A DNA stretch of 56,352 nucleotides from Planctomycetota bacterium (GCA_021785435.1 JAJYFE010000005.1:1-56352), one strand, 5' to 3'; positions 34,547 through 42,355 are shown, counted from the stretch's first letter. Numbers and translations: made by a program. The notes: generated by a model not told the origin, from the sequence alone.

Positions 34547-35476
34547 ATGCGCGTTTTGATCATCGGGGGAACGGGACATATCGGCGTTTTTCTTACCAAA
34601 ATGCTGGCGGACGACGGAAATGAGGTCACCGTAGTCTCAACCGGGCGCACCATGACCGACGTGGGCGCCCTCCGCGGCGTCCACCTGGCCAGGATGGATT
34701 ACCGGCAGGCTCTCGACGATGGCACGTTCATCAAGCTCCTAAAGGAGAGCAATATTGAGGCGGTGGTGGATATACTGCAGAGCCACAGCGCCTTGGTATA
34801 CGATGCCTGCCGCAAGTCAGGAGTGGCGCAACTCGTCGCGTGCGGATCCGTCTGGATGTTCGGTCGACCGAAGGTGGTGCCCACACCGGAAGTCGACCAG
34901 GGAGGCAATCCGTTTGGCGGCTATAGGCAGAGGTTCGCGGAGATGCTGGAGGTGATGCATCGGTCGAAGCGCGACGGCTTTCCCTTCACCGGCATCATGC
35001 CTCCGAACATCTGCGGGCCAGGCAAGATCCCGCTGGAGGGGGCGGGCGGAAGGTCCATTGAGGTTCATCGGGCGCATCAGAGGGGCGAAGAGGTTGTGTT
35101 GCCGTTCCCCCGTACGAACCTTATCGGTCCCTGCGACGCCGAAGACGTCGCACGCGGGTTCCACGGCGCGCTGCGCAACCGCCAAGCCGCGGCGGGGGAG
35201 ATTTTCAATGTCGGTTCCGCCTATGCGCTGACGACGGAGAAGTTCATTGCAACCTACAGCGGGATTTATGGGTCAAGGATACCTGTCCGCTACGTCCCGG
35301 CGGAAATATACACAAGGGATATATCTCCCGAAATAGGCGCGCACTTCCATTTCATCGAGCCTATGTGCCCGGACATCTCCAAAATCTCCTCCCGTCTCGG
35401 ATACAAGCCCAAGTACACGCCGGAAGAGACCATGGCGCGGGCGGTGGGATGGATGCGCGAGAAGGGGATGCTGTAA
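34547..35476 (+). CDS. NAD-dependent epimerase/dehydratase (atypical extended SDR)
   Basis: A 309-residue extended short-chain dehydrogenase-like protein. The N-terminal GGTGHIGVFL binds NAD(P). The C-terminal half has PPNICGPGKIPLEG and FNVGSAYALTTEKF, usual in sugar epimerases. The catalytic YxxxK is not seen: the best match is YRQRF (about residue 128), so the lysine is missing and the reaction may differ. The SD is weak (AGGGG, 12 nt). It is separated from GH4 by 171 bp with no recognised feature, and probably belongs to the same sugar-use unit. Confidence 0.8.
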   Translation: MRVLIIGGTGHIGVFLTKMLADDGNEVTVVSTGRTMTDVGALRGVHLARMDYRQALDDGTFIKLLKESNIEAVVDILQSHSALVYDACRKSGVAQLVACGSVWMFGRPKVVPTPEVDQGGNPFGGYRQRFAEMLEVMHRSKRDGFPFTGIMPPNICGPGKIPLEGAGGRSIEVHRAHQRGEEVVLPFPRTNLIGPCDAEDVARGFHGALRNRQAAAGEIFNVGSAYALTTEKFIATYSGIYGSRIPVRYVPAEIYTRDISPEIGAHFHFIEPMCPDISKISSRLGYKPKYTPEETMARAVGWMREKGML

Positions 35477-35566
35477 GCCAGTCCGACTAAGACCGAGCGC
35501 GCCTTTTGCATCTCCGCAGGTTTCCGCGGAGGATGAGGCATCCTGGTGAAACCATCGGCTAGCGCT

Positions 35567-35596
35567 TCTGTTCCACCTGTAATGAGGGGTGGACGG
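35567..35596 (+). repeat. family E repeat
   Basis: Thirty nucleotides identical to 21464-21493, beginning TCTGTTCCACC and ending GGGTGGACGG, with internal TCCACC/GGTGGA complementarity. It runs directly into the long hairpin at 35594-35691. Confidence 0.85.
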
Positions 35597-35691
35597 AGGG
35601 CCGTGTGGCCGCAGGCGCGAAGCGAGGAGGATGGCGTATGGGTGCATACGCCGACGACGAGCGACAAAGCCTGCGGCCACACGGCCCTCCG
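35594..35691. repeat. long two-stage hairpin
   Basis: The arms 35594-35616 and 35669-35691 are perfect 23-bp inverted repeats (left arm begins CGGAGGGCCGTGTGGCC). Inside them is a second perfect inverted pair, GGCGTATG (35633-35640) and CATACGCC (35645-35652). A transcript could form a hairpin of about 98 nt with an inner stem. A further repeat, CGGTCGCCTCCTTCGGCGACCG (35698-35719), has been split here for length only and is itself a perfect hairpin of family A. Confidence 0.85.
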
Positions 35692-35721
35692 CCCACCGGT
35701 CGCCTCCTTCGGCGACCGGCA

Positions 35722-36227
35722 TGATTTTGTAGGACAGTATAATTACCAGGGCATGGCCCCGCGCGCGGCTGGCCAGACGCACATGCACCGGGCGCATCTC
35801 CAAGTCCATGGTCCCGCCGTAGCGGATCTTCGATTTGCTGGTTCGGAACACCCACTCCACCATGGCCAGGTCCTTGTGGCGGGCGTGGACACTCTGCGCG
35901 TTGAGCTGGGCTGGGGTCGGATCGGTCGGGAGGACATAGCAACCGTCGCGCTTTTGCTGGTCGGCCAGTCTGGGAGTCGCTGTGGCGCCCCAAGGTCACT
36001 GCGCCGTCGCCGATCTGGGAGTCGGTACGGCGACAGCGATCGGCGACCTTGCGGATCTGACTGGCCATCGTTGCGGTGTCCTGGGTATTGCCGGCAAATA
36101 CCTCCATCGACAGCGGTTGGCGTTGGGCGTTGCACAGCAGCCCGATGACGATTTGTCGTTGGCCCTTTTTGCCGTCGCGGTTATAGCCGAAGGCGGCCAG
36201 TTTATTGCAGATCCCTTCGAGATATAC
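35722..36227 (-). pseudogene. IS1634-type transposase remnant
   Basis: Parts of one transposase in two frames on the minus strand. The first part reads VYLEGICNKLAAFGYNRDGK, continues with GQRQIVIGLLCNAQRQPLS and ends MEVFAGNTQDTATMASQIRK near 36050. After an internal disturbance the second part is in another frame: RDGCYVLPTDPTPAQLNAQ, then HARHKDLAMVEWVFRTSKS and MRPVHVRLASRARGHALVI. The middle of the catalytic domain and the N-terminal third are missing. An upstream stop (36228-36230) closes the frame. No ends or target duplications were seen. It is clearly dead; the IS1634/IS4 family name is from motif pattern. Confidence 0.82.
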
Positions 36228-36520
36228 TCAATGCGGCCTCTGACGGCACATTATGGGGAGCGAAGGCTGCGGAAACATGCTGATTTTCCGGCCATCATAC
36301 CGAATCAGATATCCCATTAACAGCCGCGTACAATAAATGTCTCATTACAGGCCAAACGGAGTATAGCTGTCCGGCAGACCTGGAGGTCTGCACCACAAGC
36401 ATTTGCCGTGGGCCTCCAGCCTGATCGGGATAGGGAAGGCCGGTTGATTCCGGCGTCCCCTCCCGCCAGACCGGACGGGCGGATTTCCCGCATCCGGCTT
36501 TCCAGTCAGTGGGCCATCTT
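36228..36520. other. spacer without a gene, with a small hairpin
   Basis: No coding signal. GCAGACCTGGAGGTCTGC (36374-36391) is a perfect 8-bp stem with a 2-nt loop. The rest is not recognisable. Confidence 0.5.
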
Positions 36521-36745
36521 CTCGCCTTGTCGAGTCGCTCTCTTCGGCGACATGCAACCTTTCGCTCCATGCCCATGACGGCACTTCTTCGCTACTATGG
36601 TTGCCTTGACTCCTGCCGGCCGGGCCCGCCTTCGGCGCGCCAGCACTGTTGCCAACAGGTCTCATGGATTCACGGATTCCAGCCTTCCAGCCATACCGTC
36701 TCCAACCACCCTATGTCGCCGAAGAGGGCGACTCGACAAGGCGAG
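36521..36745. mobile_element. MITE-like unit with 33-bp terminal inverted repeats
   Basis: The ends 36521-36553 and 36713-36745 are inverted copies of each other with 32 of 33 matches; the end begins CTCGCCTTGTCGAGTCG. They enclose 159 bp with no gene. The same end sequence bounds 55997-56254 and occurs alone at 28199 and 37584. No target-site duplication was found next to the ends. It could be a non-autonomous transposon or two inverted REP-type modules. Confidence 0.7.
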
Positions 36746-36921
36746 CTAAATCGAGTTCACCTGGGCAGGTCAGTCACTGCCCGTGTTACGGTCTGATTGT
36801 TCGTCTTCGGTTGCTTGCCACCCTGCCTCGCGGCAACGCGGTGACCTTCGACTACACGCCGGAACATCGGCGTGGGGAGGACTTCCACCTCTCCGACTCA
36901 AATCTGCTCTCCATCGCACTG

Positions 36922-36979
36922 GAGCCGACGCCCTTGTCGGCTGGTCGCCTGATCGATAGGGGCATCGGCCCTACATGGC
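36922..36979. repeat. two facing family D hairpins
   Basis: GAGCCGACGCCCTTGTCGGC (36922-36941) is a family D copy in reverse, followed by a diverged forward copy, CGATAGGGGCATCGGCCCTA (36955-36974), leading to CATGG. They lie 110 nt upstream of the PTPS-family gene. Between 36746 and 37091 nothing else is recognised. Confidence 0.65.
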
Positions 36980-37091
36980 CCGGAGCCTAAGGGACGACGA
37001 TGCTGGCTGTATTTCCACGCTGGTGCTGGTAGCCCTTGTTCCGAGGCGGCGGCTGGATGAAAATAGCGGCGGTATTTTTGAGCGGAGTCGG

Positions 37092-37460
37092 ATGTACGCC
37101 ATTGAAGTCCAAACCGAGTTTCTGGCCGCGCATCAGCTTCGCCTGCTAGATGGTTCGCTGGAACCGCGGCATGAGCATCGCTGGCTGGTGCGGGCACGGA
37201 TTGAATCACCGCAACTCGACACCCTTGAAACCGTCATGGATTTTCACGTGCTCGAAGCACAGCTGCGGGCGATTGTCGCGCCGTGGCAGGGGCGGCGCCT
37301 TAATGACCTGGAGCCATTTGCCACCCAAATGAATCCTTCCGCGGAGCGCGTCGCGGAGCATATCGCATCGGTGCTGGCCCCGCAAATCCATCGCCCGGCC
37401 CGTCTGGTCTGCGTTCGGGTTACGGAAGCGTCGCATTGCCACGCCATTTTCACGCCCTGA
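37092..37460 (+). CDS. 6-pyruvoyltetrahydropterin synthase/QueD-family protein
   Basis: A compact 122-residue T-fold protein. The three zinc-binding histidines are His14 (FLAAHQL), His27 and His29 (EPRHEH), followed by MDFHVLE and a late catalytic Glu in VRVTEASHC. The cysteine nucleophile of QueD and PTPS-II, normally a few residues before HxH, is absent; Glu24 stands in ExxHxH, the arrangement described for PTPS-III, which can bypass FolB in folate synthesis. Queuosine or folate precursor chemistry is therefore possible; I favour PTPS-III without certainty. The ATG at 37092 has GGAG 5 nt upstream; the frame stays open to 36975. It is a lone gene among repeats. Confidence 0.82.
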   Translation: MYAIEVQTEFLAAHQLRLLDGSLEPRHEHRWLVRARIESPQLDTLETVMDFHVLEAQLRAIVAPWQGRRLNDLEPFATQMNPSAERVAEHIASVLAPQIHRPARLVCVRVTEASHCHAIFTP

Positions 37461-37583
37461 CGGGAGTACCCGCGGGTGTCCGCGGGACGCGGAAGTGGTT
37501 CGCAACGGTGGGCGTGGCAATTTTTCCGGGCGGGGGTTGAAAAGGCCACCTTTTCACGGGAGCTCTGAAGCCCACTCGCCCCG

Positions 37584-37687
37584 CTCGCCTTGTCGAGTCG
37601 CCCTCTTCGGCGACCAGTGGGCGGGCAGGTCGCCGGGGGGCGACTCGCAGACTGGCGAGCTTTGTCGAGTCGCCTCCTTCGGCGACC
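37584..37687 (+). repeat. composite palindromic repeat, family A
   Basis: Begins with the same module as the MITE-like ends, then CAGTGGGCGGGCAGGTCGCC, CGACTCGCAGACTGGCGAGC and GAGTCGCCTCCTTCGGCGAC. Module order matches 10329-10401 and, in reverse complement, 55686-55768. The gap between the PTPS-family gene and sppA (37461-37873) holds this element and no gene. Confidence 0.88.
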
Positions 37688-37873
37688 GGGATAAACCCGG
37701 TGGCTCGCCGGGCGAGTTGATGCGGGATGCCCGGAAAAATTGCCGCATTCGCAACGGTGAGGGGGCATCACCGGCTACGCTGACCGCTGGGTGCGAATCG
37801 CACGCCCGGTTCCCCCACATCCCTGCGTAAACCGGCGGCCCAGACCCGACCGCGGCCAACGCCTGGGCCGGAA

Positions 37874-38881
37874 CTATGGCATATATAAATATTCCATGCG
37901 CGGACGGGCCAGGTCCAGCAGAAGGCGGCGCGAAATCTGCAGGCGCGGCGCCGGTAGGACACTGCGCACATTCAGCAGGTTTAGTAAACCAGGCGCCGCT
38001 TTCAGCTCCACGATCGTCGGATGCGCGATCCTGGCCAGCTTCGCGGCCGCCTGACAGGCTGCCGCCAGATACCCGATATGATCCACCAGGCCTTGGCGCA
38101 GAGCCGCTCGAGCGGTGAAAATTTTGCCATTGGCCACCTGGGCTAGCGGCGCCTTTAAGCGTGTACCGCGCCCCCGCTGGACGATGCTTTCGAAGCGCGC
38201 ATCATCGACATCCAGCAGATGTTGCAGATAGGCTTTCACCGGGGGGGTGAATTCGGAGAACGGCGACCCCGCCTCCTTCCATACGGCGGCCTTGCTGGTA
38301 AGGAATTCCGGTTTAACTCCGATTTTGTTAAGCAGCCCCGTCATTTGAAAGCCCGGCATCATCACCCCAATGCTGCCGGTAATGGTGGTCGGTTCCGCGT
38401 AAATTTGCTGGCTGGCCATGGAAATGTAGTATGCCCCACTGGCCGCCAATGCGCCCATGCTCACCACAATGGGTTTGGCGCCGCGCAGTTTGCGAAGGGC
38501 GTGGTAGCAGTCATCCGCCGCCGTGACGCCTCCGCCCGGCGAATCCACCCGCAGCACCAGAGCCTTGATGGCCGCGTCGTGTCGGATGGTGCGCAGATCC
38601 ACCCGCAGTTGTTGGACCGTCGCCGAGCTGATTAAACCGGAAATGGGAATGATGGCAACCTTGTTGGGCGTGCCATGCCGGATCACCACTTGCCGCACGC
38701 GCCCCGGTGCGAAGCCACCGGTCAAAATGGCCATCCCACTCAACGCCGCGATTAGAATGCCGTTGAGCACCAGCGAAACCAGAAGCACCAGGTAAAACAC
38801 CACGCGAAAAAAAATTCTTCCCGTCCGCGGCGGCGGATTTTGATATACCATCACCGGATTGGAACCGCCGGCTTGAGTCAT
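37874..38881 (-). CDS. sppA: signal peptide peptidase SppA (S49)
   Basis: A 335-residue inner-membrane serine peptidase of the short, single-domain SppA type that digests released signal peptides. One transmembrane helix lies at about residues 24-50. The catalytic pair is Ser148 (ALAASGAYYIS) and Lys202 (VWKEAGSPFSE), close to Ser147/Lys199 of B. subtilis SppA; RVDSPGGGVTAAD and TTITGSIGVM are also conserved. GGGAGGTGA lies 3 nt before the ATG. The TIM-barrel gene lies 61 bp downstream of this start on the same strand, that is, upstream in transcription. Confidence 0.95.
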   Translation of the reverse strand: MTQAGGSNPVMVYQNPPPRTGRIFFRVVFYLVLLVSLVLNGILIAALSGMAILTGGFAPGRVRQVVIRHGTPNKVAIIPISGLISSATVQQLRVDLRTIRHDAAIKALVLRVDSPGGGVTAADDCYHALRKLRGAKPIVVSMGALAASGAYYISMASQQIYAEPTTITGSIGVMMPGFQMTGLLNKIGVKPEFLTSKAAVWKEAGSPFSEFTPPVKAYLQHLLDVDDARFESIVQRGRGTRLKAPLAQVANGKIFTARAALRQGLVDHIGYLAAACQAAAKLARIAHPTIVELKAAPGLLNLLNVRSVLPAPRLQISRRLLLDLARPRMEYLYMP

Positions 38882-38942
38882 GATTCACCTCCCGTCAAAA
38901 TGGGCCTGGATGCCGGCCCAACCAGTTGCAGCGCGATAGCAC

Positions 38943-39707
38943 TTATACGTGCGCCAGTCTCCGCAGGTTCTCCCGGCTGAGGCGCGCCGCCTCCAGCGGC
39001 GGCGTGTCGTAACAGTTGTCCTGTTCCACCACCAGCCAGCGCACGGCGGTTTTGGCGGCGGCGGCTAAAATCGCCCTCCAATCCAACACCCCCGCGCCCA
39101 CCGGGGCGAATTTCCGCTCCGGCCCGGCCGCCATGTCCTTGACATGCAGAAACGATATCCGCGCCGCATGGCGCTGAATGTATTCCGCGGGGTTGCCTCC
39201 ACCAAACTGTACCCAGTACGTGTCCAACTCCCACTTCAAGTTTCGCGGATCGGAGTTTTTCAGAAGAATATCCAGCCCCGTCGTCCCATCGAATTTATCA
39301 AATTCAAAGGCGTGGTTATGGTAACTCAGAGTCGCACCTCGCTCGCGGCAGCGCTGCCCCAGCGCCGACAACTTTTCAGCGCTGGCCGCCCAATCCGCGG
39401 CGGTGCGACGACGATCCTCCGGCAGCCAGGAGCAAACGAGCTGCGTGACGGCCGCCTGCCCGTAATATTCCAGCACCTGGTCTAATTGTGTCTCCAGGGC
39501 CTCAATACCAACGTGCACGCCACAGGCCGTCAGTTTCATCCTTGCCAGGGCGGCGCGCAGATCAGCGGCGCTAAGCGTGGTGCGGGTGTCGCAAAGCTCC
39601 ACGCCCTGGTACCCGAGATCAGCCACCTGTTGGCAGGTCCCCGGAAAATCTTTTGCCGCCAACGTCCGCACGGTGTACAGTTGCAGCGCTGCCTTCATCT
39701 TCGCCAT
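38943..39707 (-). CDS. sugar phosphate isomerase/epimerase-like TIM barrel
   Basis: A 254-residue protein, the third xylose-isomerase-like barrel in the window. Metal-binding strands are well kept: ATLSYHNHAFEFDKFDG (His-x-Asn), NLKWELDTYWVQFGGGN (Glu and Asp), ISFLHVKDMAAG (His, Lys-Asp) and WLVVEQDNCYDTPP. This pattern is that of IolE/IolI-like enzymes and many planctomycetal sugar isomerases, typically cytoplasmic. GGAAG lies 5 nt before the ATG. It may be co-transcribed with sppA, which follows after 61 bp. Confidence 0.88.
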   Translation of the reverse strand: MAKMKAALQLYTVRTLAAKDFPGTCQQVADLGYQGVELCDTRTTLSAADLRAALARMKLTACGVHVGIEALETQLDQVLEYYGQAAVTQLVCSWLPEDRRRTAADWAASAEKLSALGQRCRERGATLSYHNHAFEFDKFDGTTGLDILLKNSDPRNLKWELDTYWVQFGGGNPAEYIQRHAARISFLHVKDMAAGPERKFAPVGAGVLDWRAILAAAAKTAVRWLVVEQDNCYDTPPLEAARLSRENLRRLAHV

Positions 39708-40209
39708 GATGCTTCCGCCTCCGCGGATACTGAAGATCCAGTCAATGCCCGCCTTCAGCCCGTCGGGCGATGGGCCGATCCAGCCGCCAGTTGGTCACGC
39801 TCCCGACCCGTCGCCGCAGTTTAGTCGCCCTTGGCGACCTCCGGGCTACGTAGGGCCGATGCCCCCATCGGCCAAGCGAGCAGCCGGGCAGGTGCTGCGG
39901 TGGCCCAGCCGAGGCTTCATCATAACTCCGGCCGGCGCCGCCGCCAACCATCGCACTGCCGGGTGATGGCTAAGCGCTGCTGGTCCTGAAAACGGAGAAT
40001 TTGTGCAGCGGGTGAGTCAACCAGTCTGCGAGGCGACGCTTTCGATCGGATGATCATCCGGTGCTCCCGCGCCGCACCCGGCTTCAAGCACTGCGTTTCA
40101 ACGCGGTGAACGGGGGACGGCAGGATTCTCGTGGCGTTGGTGGAGCGCCGAGCGTCGGCGATCGCCAAACCTTGCAGAGAGCCGGCGCTGGTGGCTGGAA
40201 ACGATGGCT
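39708..40209. other. gene-free spacer with family D and F repeats
   Basis: No gene is supported. A family D hairpin (GGGCCGATGCCCCCATCGGCC, 39853-39873, one base over the display limit only when its flanks are added) sits near the left. Family F lies at 40018-40065 (CAACCAGTCTGCGAGGCGAC to CCGGTGCTC) and matches 42308-42355. GCAGTTTAGTCGCC at 39817 recurs as GTAGTTTAGTCGCC at 50273. Confidence 0.6.
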
Positions 40210-40701
40210 TTAGTGACCGGCATGGGCCGGGTTGAAAGTCTGGTTCAGGTAGTTAATCACATCCCAGCGTTGGGTGCGGGTTAAGCTATCCCGGAAGCTG
40301 GGCATCGGGCTGTGGCCAGTGGTGATTTTCCAGAAAATGGCTCCCTGACATTGTTTCCAGAAGGCCGCGGTGGTCAGATTCGCCGGGTGAGGCGAAAGGA
40401 AAGACGCCGTAGGGCCATCCCCTTGGGCGTTGTCCCCATGGCAGGCGGCACAGTTCTGGCTGAACACCGCTTGGCCGGTTTGAATGGACTCAGCGGTGAG
40501 TGGGATGGGATTCTTGGTCTTACAGGCCCGGGCCGGGGCACGCCAACGGTCCAACCGTAAAATAGGGCGGCCGCCCACCATCCCGGCGTGGCGGGGCGGC
40601 TTGGGCCATGCAGAGATCACTCCACGACCGGTTCCGACGCACACCACACCGACGATGCCCGCTACGGCAAGAAGAATAGCGGCGGCGTGCTTGGCTGGCA
40701 T
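40210..40701 (-). CDS. exported c-type cytochrome
   Basis: A 163-residue protein with an N-terminal hydrophobic helix (about residues 7-24) for export or anchoring, and one haem-binding motif CAACH at 84-88. Met133 in GHSPMPSF is the likely second iron ligand, and WDVINYLNQTF is the last helix usual in class I cytochromes c. It can carry electrons in the periplasm; partner and donor are unknown. The ATG at 40701 gives the export signal at the start; the frame is open to 40797. It is divergent from the DUF2892-MFP-RND operon and shares its 204-bp control region. Confidence 0.87.
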   Translation of the reverse strand: MPAKHAAAILLAVAGIVGVVCVGTGRGVISAWPKPPRHAGMVGGRPILRLDRWRAPARACKTKNPIPLTAESIQTGQAVFSQNCAACHGDNAQGDGPTASFLSPHPANLTTAAFWKQCQGAIFWKITTGHSPMPSFRDSLTRTQRWDVINYLNQTFNPAHAGH

Positions 40702-40811
40702 TTGGTTCTTCCCGCAGGCGCGTCTCGCTGGCGGCGAGACAGAACAGCATATTATAGGCGGAGCCTTCATCAAGGCAGCTTTGGCGAAGGCAGTCAAGAA
40801 ATCCGATAGAC

Positions 40812-40847
40812 TTGACTTAATAGCTGTATGCTGATATAGTCATACAG
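40812..40847 (+). promoter_or_regulatory. strong promoter with overlapping palindromic operator
   Basis: TTGACT, a 17-nt spacer and TATAGT form the best sigma-70-like promoter in the window, 65 nt before the DUF2892 gene. CTGTATG (40824-40830) and CATACAG (40841-40847) are perfect inverted 7-mers with a 10-nt gap that contains the -10 box. A repressor bound there would block the polymerase. The geometry suits ArsR/TetR/MarR-type dimers; no such regulator gene is in the window. Confidence 0.75.
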
Positions 40848-40905
40848 TTGTTTAACACTGGCGCGTCATAACAGCACGAGGTGGAACATTTAGAGGAGAT
40901 GTCCT

Positions 40906-41100
40906 ATGACGATCGAAAACGCGGTGCGATCCCTGGCTGGAAGTATGGTGTTGATCGGCGTGATCTTGAGCCTGACGGTAAGTCCCTGGTGGCTGCTGCT
41001 AACGGCGTTCGTTGGATTGAATCTCTTGCAGTCGGCATTTACAGGATTCTGTCCAGCGGAGAAGATATTCAGACGCTGCGGGCTTAAGGCGCAGGTGTAG
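40906..41100 (+). CDS. DUF2892 small inner-membrane protein (YgaP-like)
   Basis: A 64-residue protein with two hydrophobic spans (about 10-26 and 27-46) and the family end LLQSAFTGFCPAEKIFRRCG. DUF2892 domains are found alone or fused to rhodaneses (YgaP), often in operons for sulfur compounds, oxidative stress or efflux. The SD AGAGGAG is 7 nt before the ATG. The MFP gene begins 13 nt after its stop, so the two are one transcript from the strong promoter at 40812. Confidence 0.9.
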   Translation: MTIENAVRSLAGSMVLIGVILSLTVSPWWLLLTAFVGLNLLQSAFTGFCPAEKIFRRCGLKAQV

Positions 41101-41113
41101 ATAGCGGAATTTC

Positions 41114-42244
41114 ATGGTATCCCCGAAATTGTGGCAACAGTTTTTCTGCGGCGGATGGTGGCGCTGGTTGCGTAAGATCACGCTCACTGTGGCGTTGGTG
41201 GCGCTGGTGACGGCGCTGCTGCTAAGGTTTACCGGAGCCTTGGCGCCGAAAATTCCCGCCGGCTCAGTGCCCACAGCGGTCGGTCCGCCCTATCGCGGCC
41301 CTTACGCCGTGGCGCGGCTGGAAACCATTCCCGAGACGATCCGGGCGGTGGGCACGGTTCGCCCCATTGAACCGGTGGTGCTCACGCCGCGAATAACGGG
41401 CCGCGTGGTTTATAGCGCGCTTTTCGCGGGAGCCAGGGTGCACCGCGGCGAAGTGCTGCTCCGGCTGGACGACGTTCAATTGAAAGCCGAGTTGGCGCAG
41501 GCCGTCGCCGCGGTATTCTTGGCGAAGGCGCAACTGCACCAGGCGCGCATCGATCAGCGGCGTGACCAAACGCTCCTGGCCACCGGCGATGTCACGCGTG
41601 CCGCGATGGATCTCGCCGATACGAAGGTAGCGGTGGATCGGGCGGACGTCGCCCGGGCCCTGGCGGCCCGGAAAACCGCGCGAACGGTGCTCGGTTACGC
41701 GACCATCCGCAGCCCCCTCAACGGCCTGGTCATGCGCAAATTCGTCAGCGTCGGCGACATGGCCCTGCCCGGCCAAGCGCTGGCGGATTTGTACGATCCC
41801 CGGAAATTGCAATTGGCGGCCGTGGTGCGGGAGGCGCTGGCGTCGGACTTGCGGCTGGGGCAAAAACTACCGGTGCGGCTGGAGGGGCTTCGGACCACGG
41901 TGGCGGCGCGGATTCGGGAGATTGTGCCGCGCGTCAACGCCCGAACCCGCAGCTTTACGGTGAAGGCGGCCGGAGTCTTCCCCGCCGGAGTTTGGCCCGG
42001 CATGTACGGCACGCTGCGGATTCCGACCGGCCAACAGAAAGTTCTGGTGATTCCGGCGGCTGCCATCCGGCACGTGGGTGAGTTGGACCTGGTAACGTTG
42101 GTGGAGCATGGCCGGCGGGTGCGGCAGACCGTGCAGCCCGGCCGGCGCTTAGGGGCGCTGCGTGAAATCCTGGCCGGTCTGACCGCCGGCCAGCGTGTGG
42201 TGATTCCCCGCGTCCGCCATACGCTCCCGGCGCCGGCGGGATAA
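41114..42244 (+). CDS. RND efflux periplasmic adaptor (membrane fusion protein)
   Basis: A 376-residue HlyD/AcrA-type adaptor linking an inner-membrane pump to an outer-membrane channel. One transmembrane helix lies at about 22-42. A lipoyl-like half is seen at RITGRVVYSALFAGARVHRG, then an alpha-hairpin (KAELAQAVAAVFLAKAQLHQ), the second lipoyl half (ATIRSPLNGLVMRKFVSVGD) and a beta-barrel part ending GMYGTLRIP. The RND permease gene follows after 174 bp. The nature of the exported compound is not evident. Confidence 0.92.
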   Translation: MVSPKLWQQFFCGGWWRWLRKITLTVALVALVTALLLRFTGALAPKIPAGSVPTAVGPPYRGPYAVARLETIPETIRAVGTVRPIEPVVLTPRITGRVVYSALFAGARVHRGEVLLRLDDVQLKAELAQAVAAVFLAKAQLHQARIDQRRDQTLLATGDVTRAAMDLADTKVAVDRADVARALAARKTARTVLGYATIRSPLNGLVMRKFVSVGDMALPGQALADLYDPRKLQLAAVVREALASDLRLGQKLPVRLEGLRTTVAARIREIVPRVNARTRSFTVKAAGVFPAGVWPGMYGTLRIPTGQQKVLVIPAAAIRHVGELDLVTLVEHGRRVRQTVQPGRRLGALREILAGLTAGQRVVIPRVRHTLPAPAG

Positions 42245-42307
42245 AAAGGGACCGTGGCGGCGGAGGGCGCCGTGTGGTAATACGATGGCGCGCGACCGGG
42301 CGCGCCC

Positions 42308-42355
42308 CAACCAATCTCCGCGGCGACGCTTCGACCGGGTTATCAACCGGTGCTC
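42308..42355 (+). repeat. family F repeat in the MFP-RND spacer
   Basis: CAACCAATCTCCGCGGCGAC to CCGGTGCTC. It matches 40018-40065 at most positions. It lengthens the spacer between two genes that are usually adjacent. Confidence 0.75.

Noticed and set aside
36521-37687. A CRISPR array in the repeat-rich region
   Set aside because: The repeats are palindromic, vary in orientation and spacing, have no regular spacers, and no cas gene is near.
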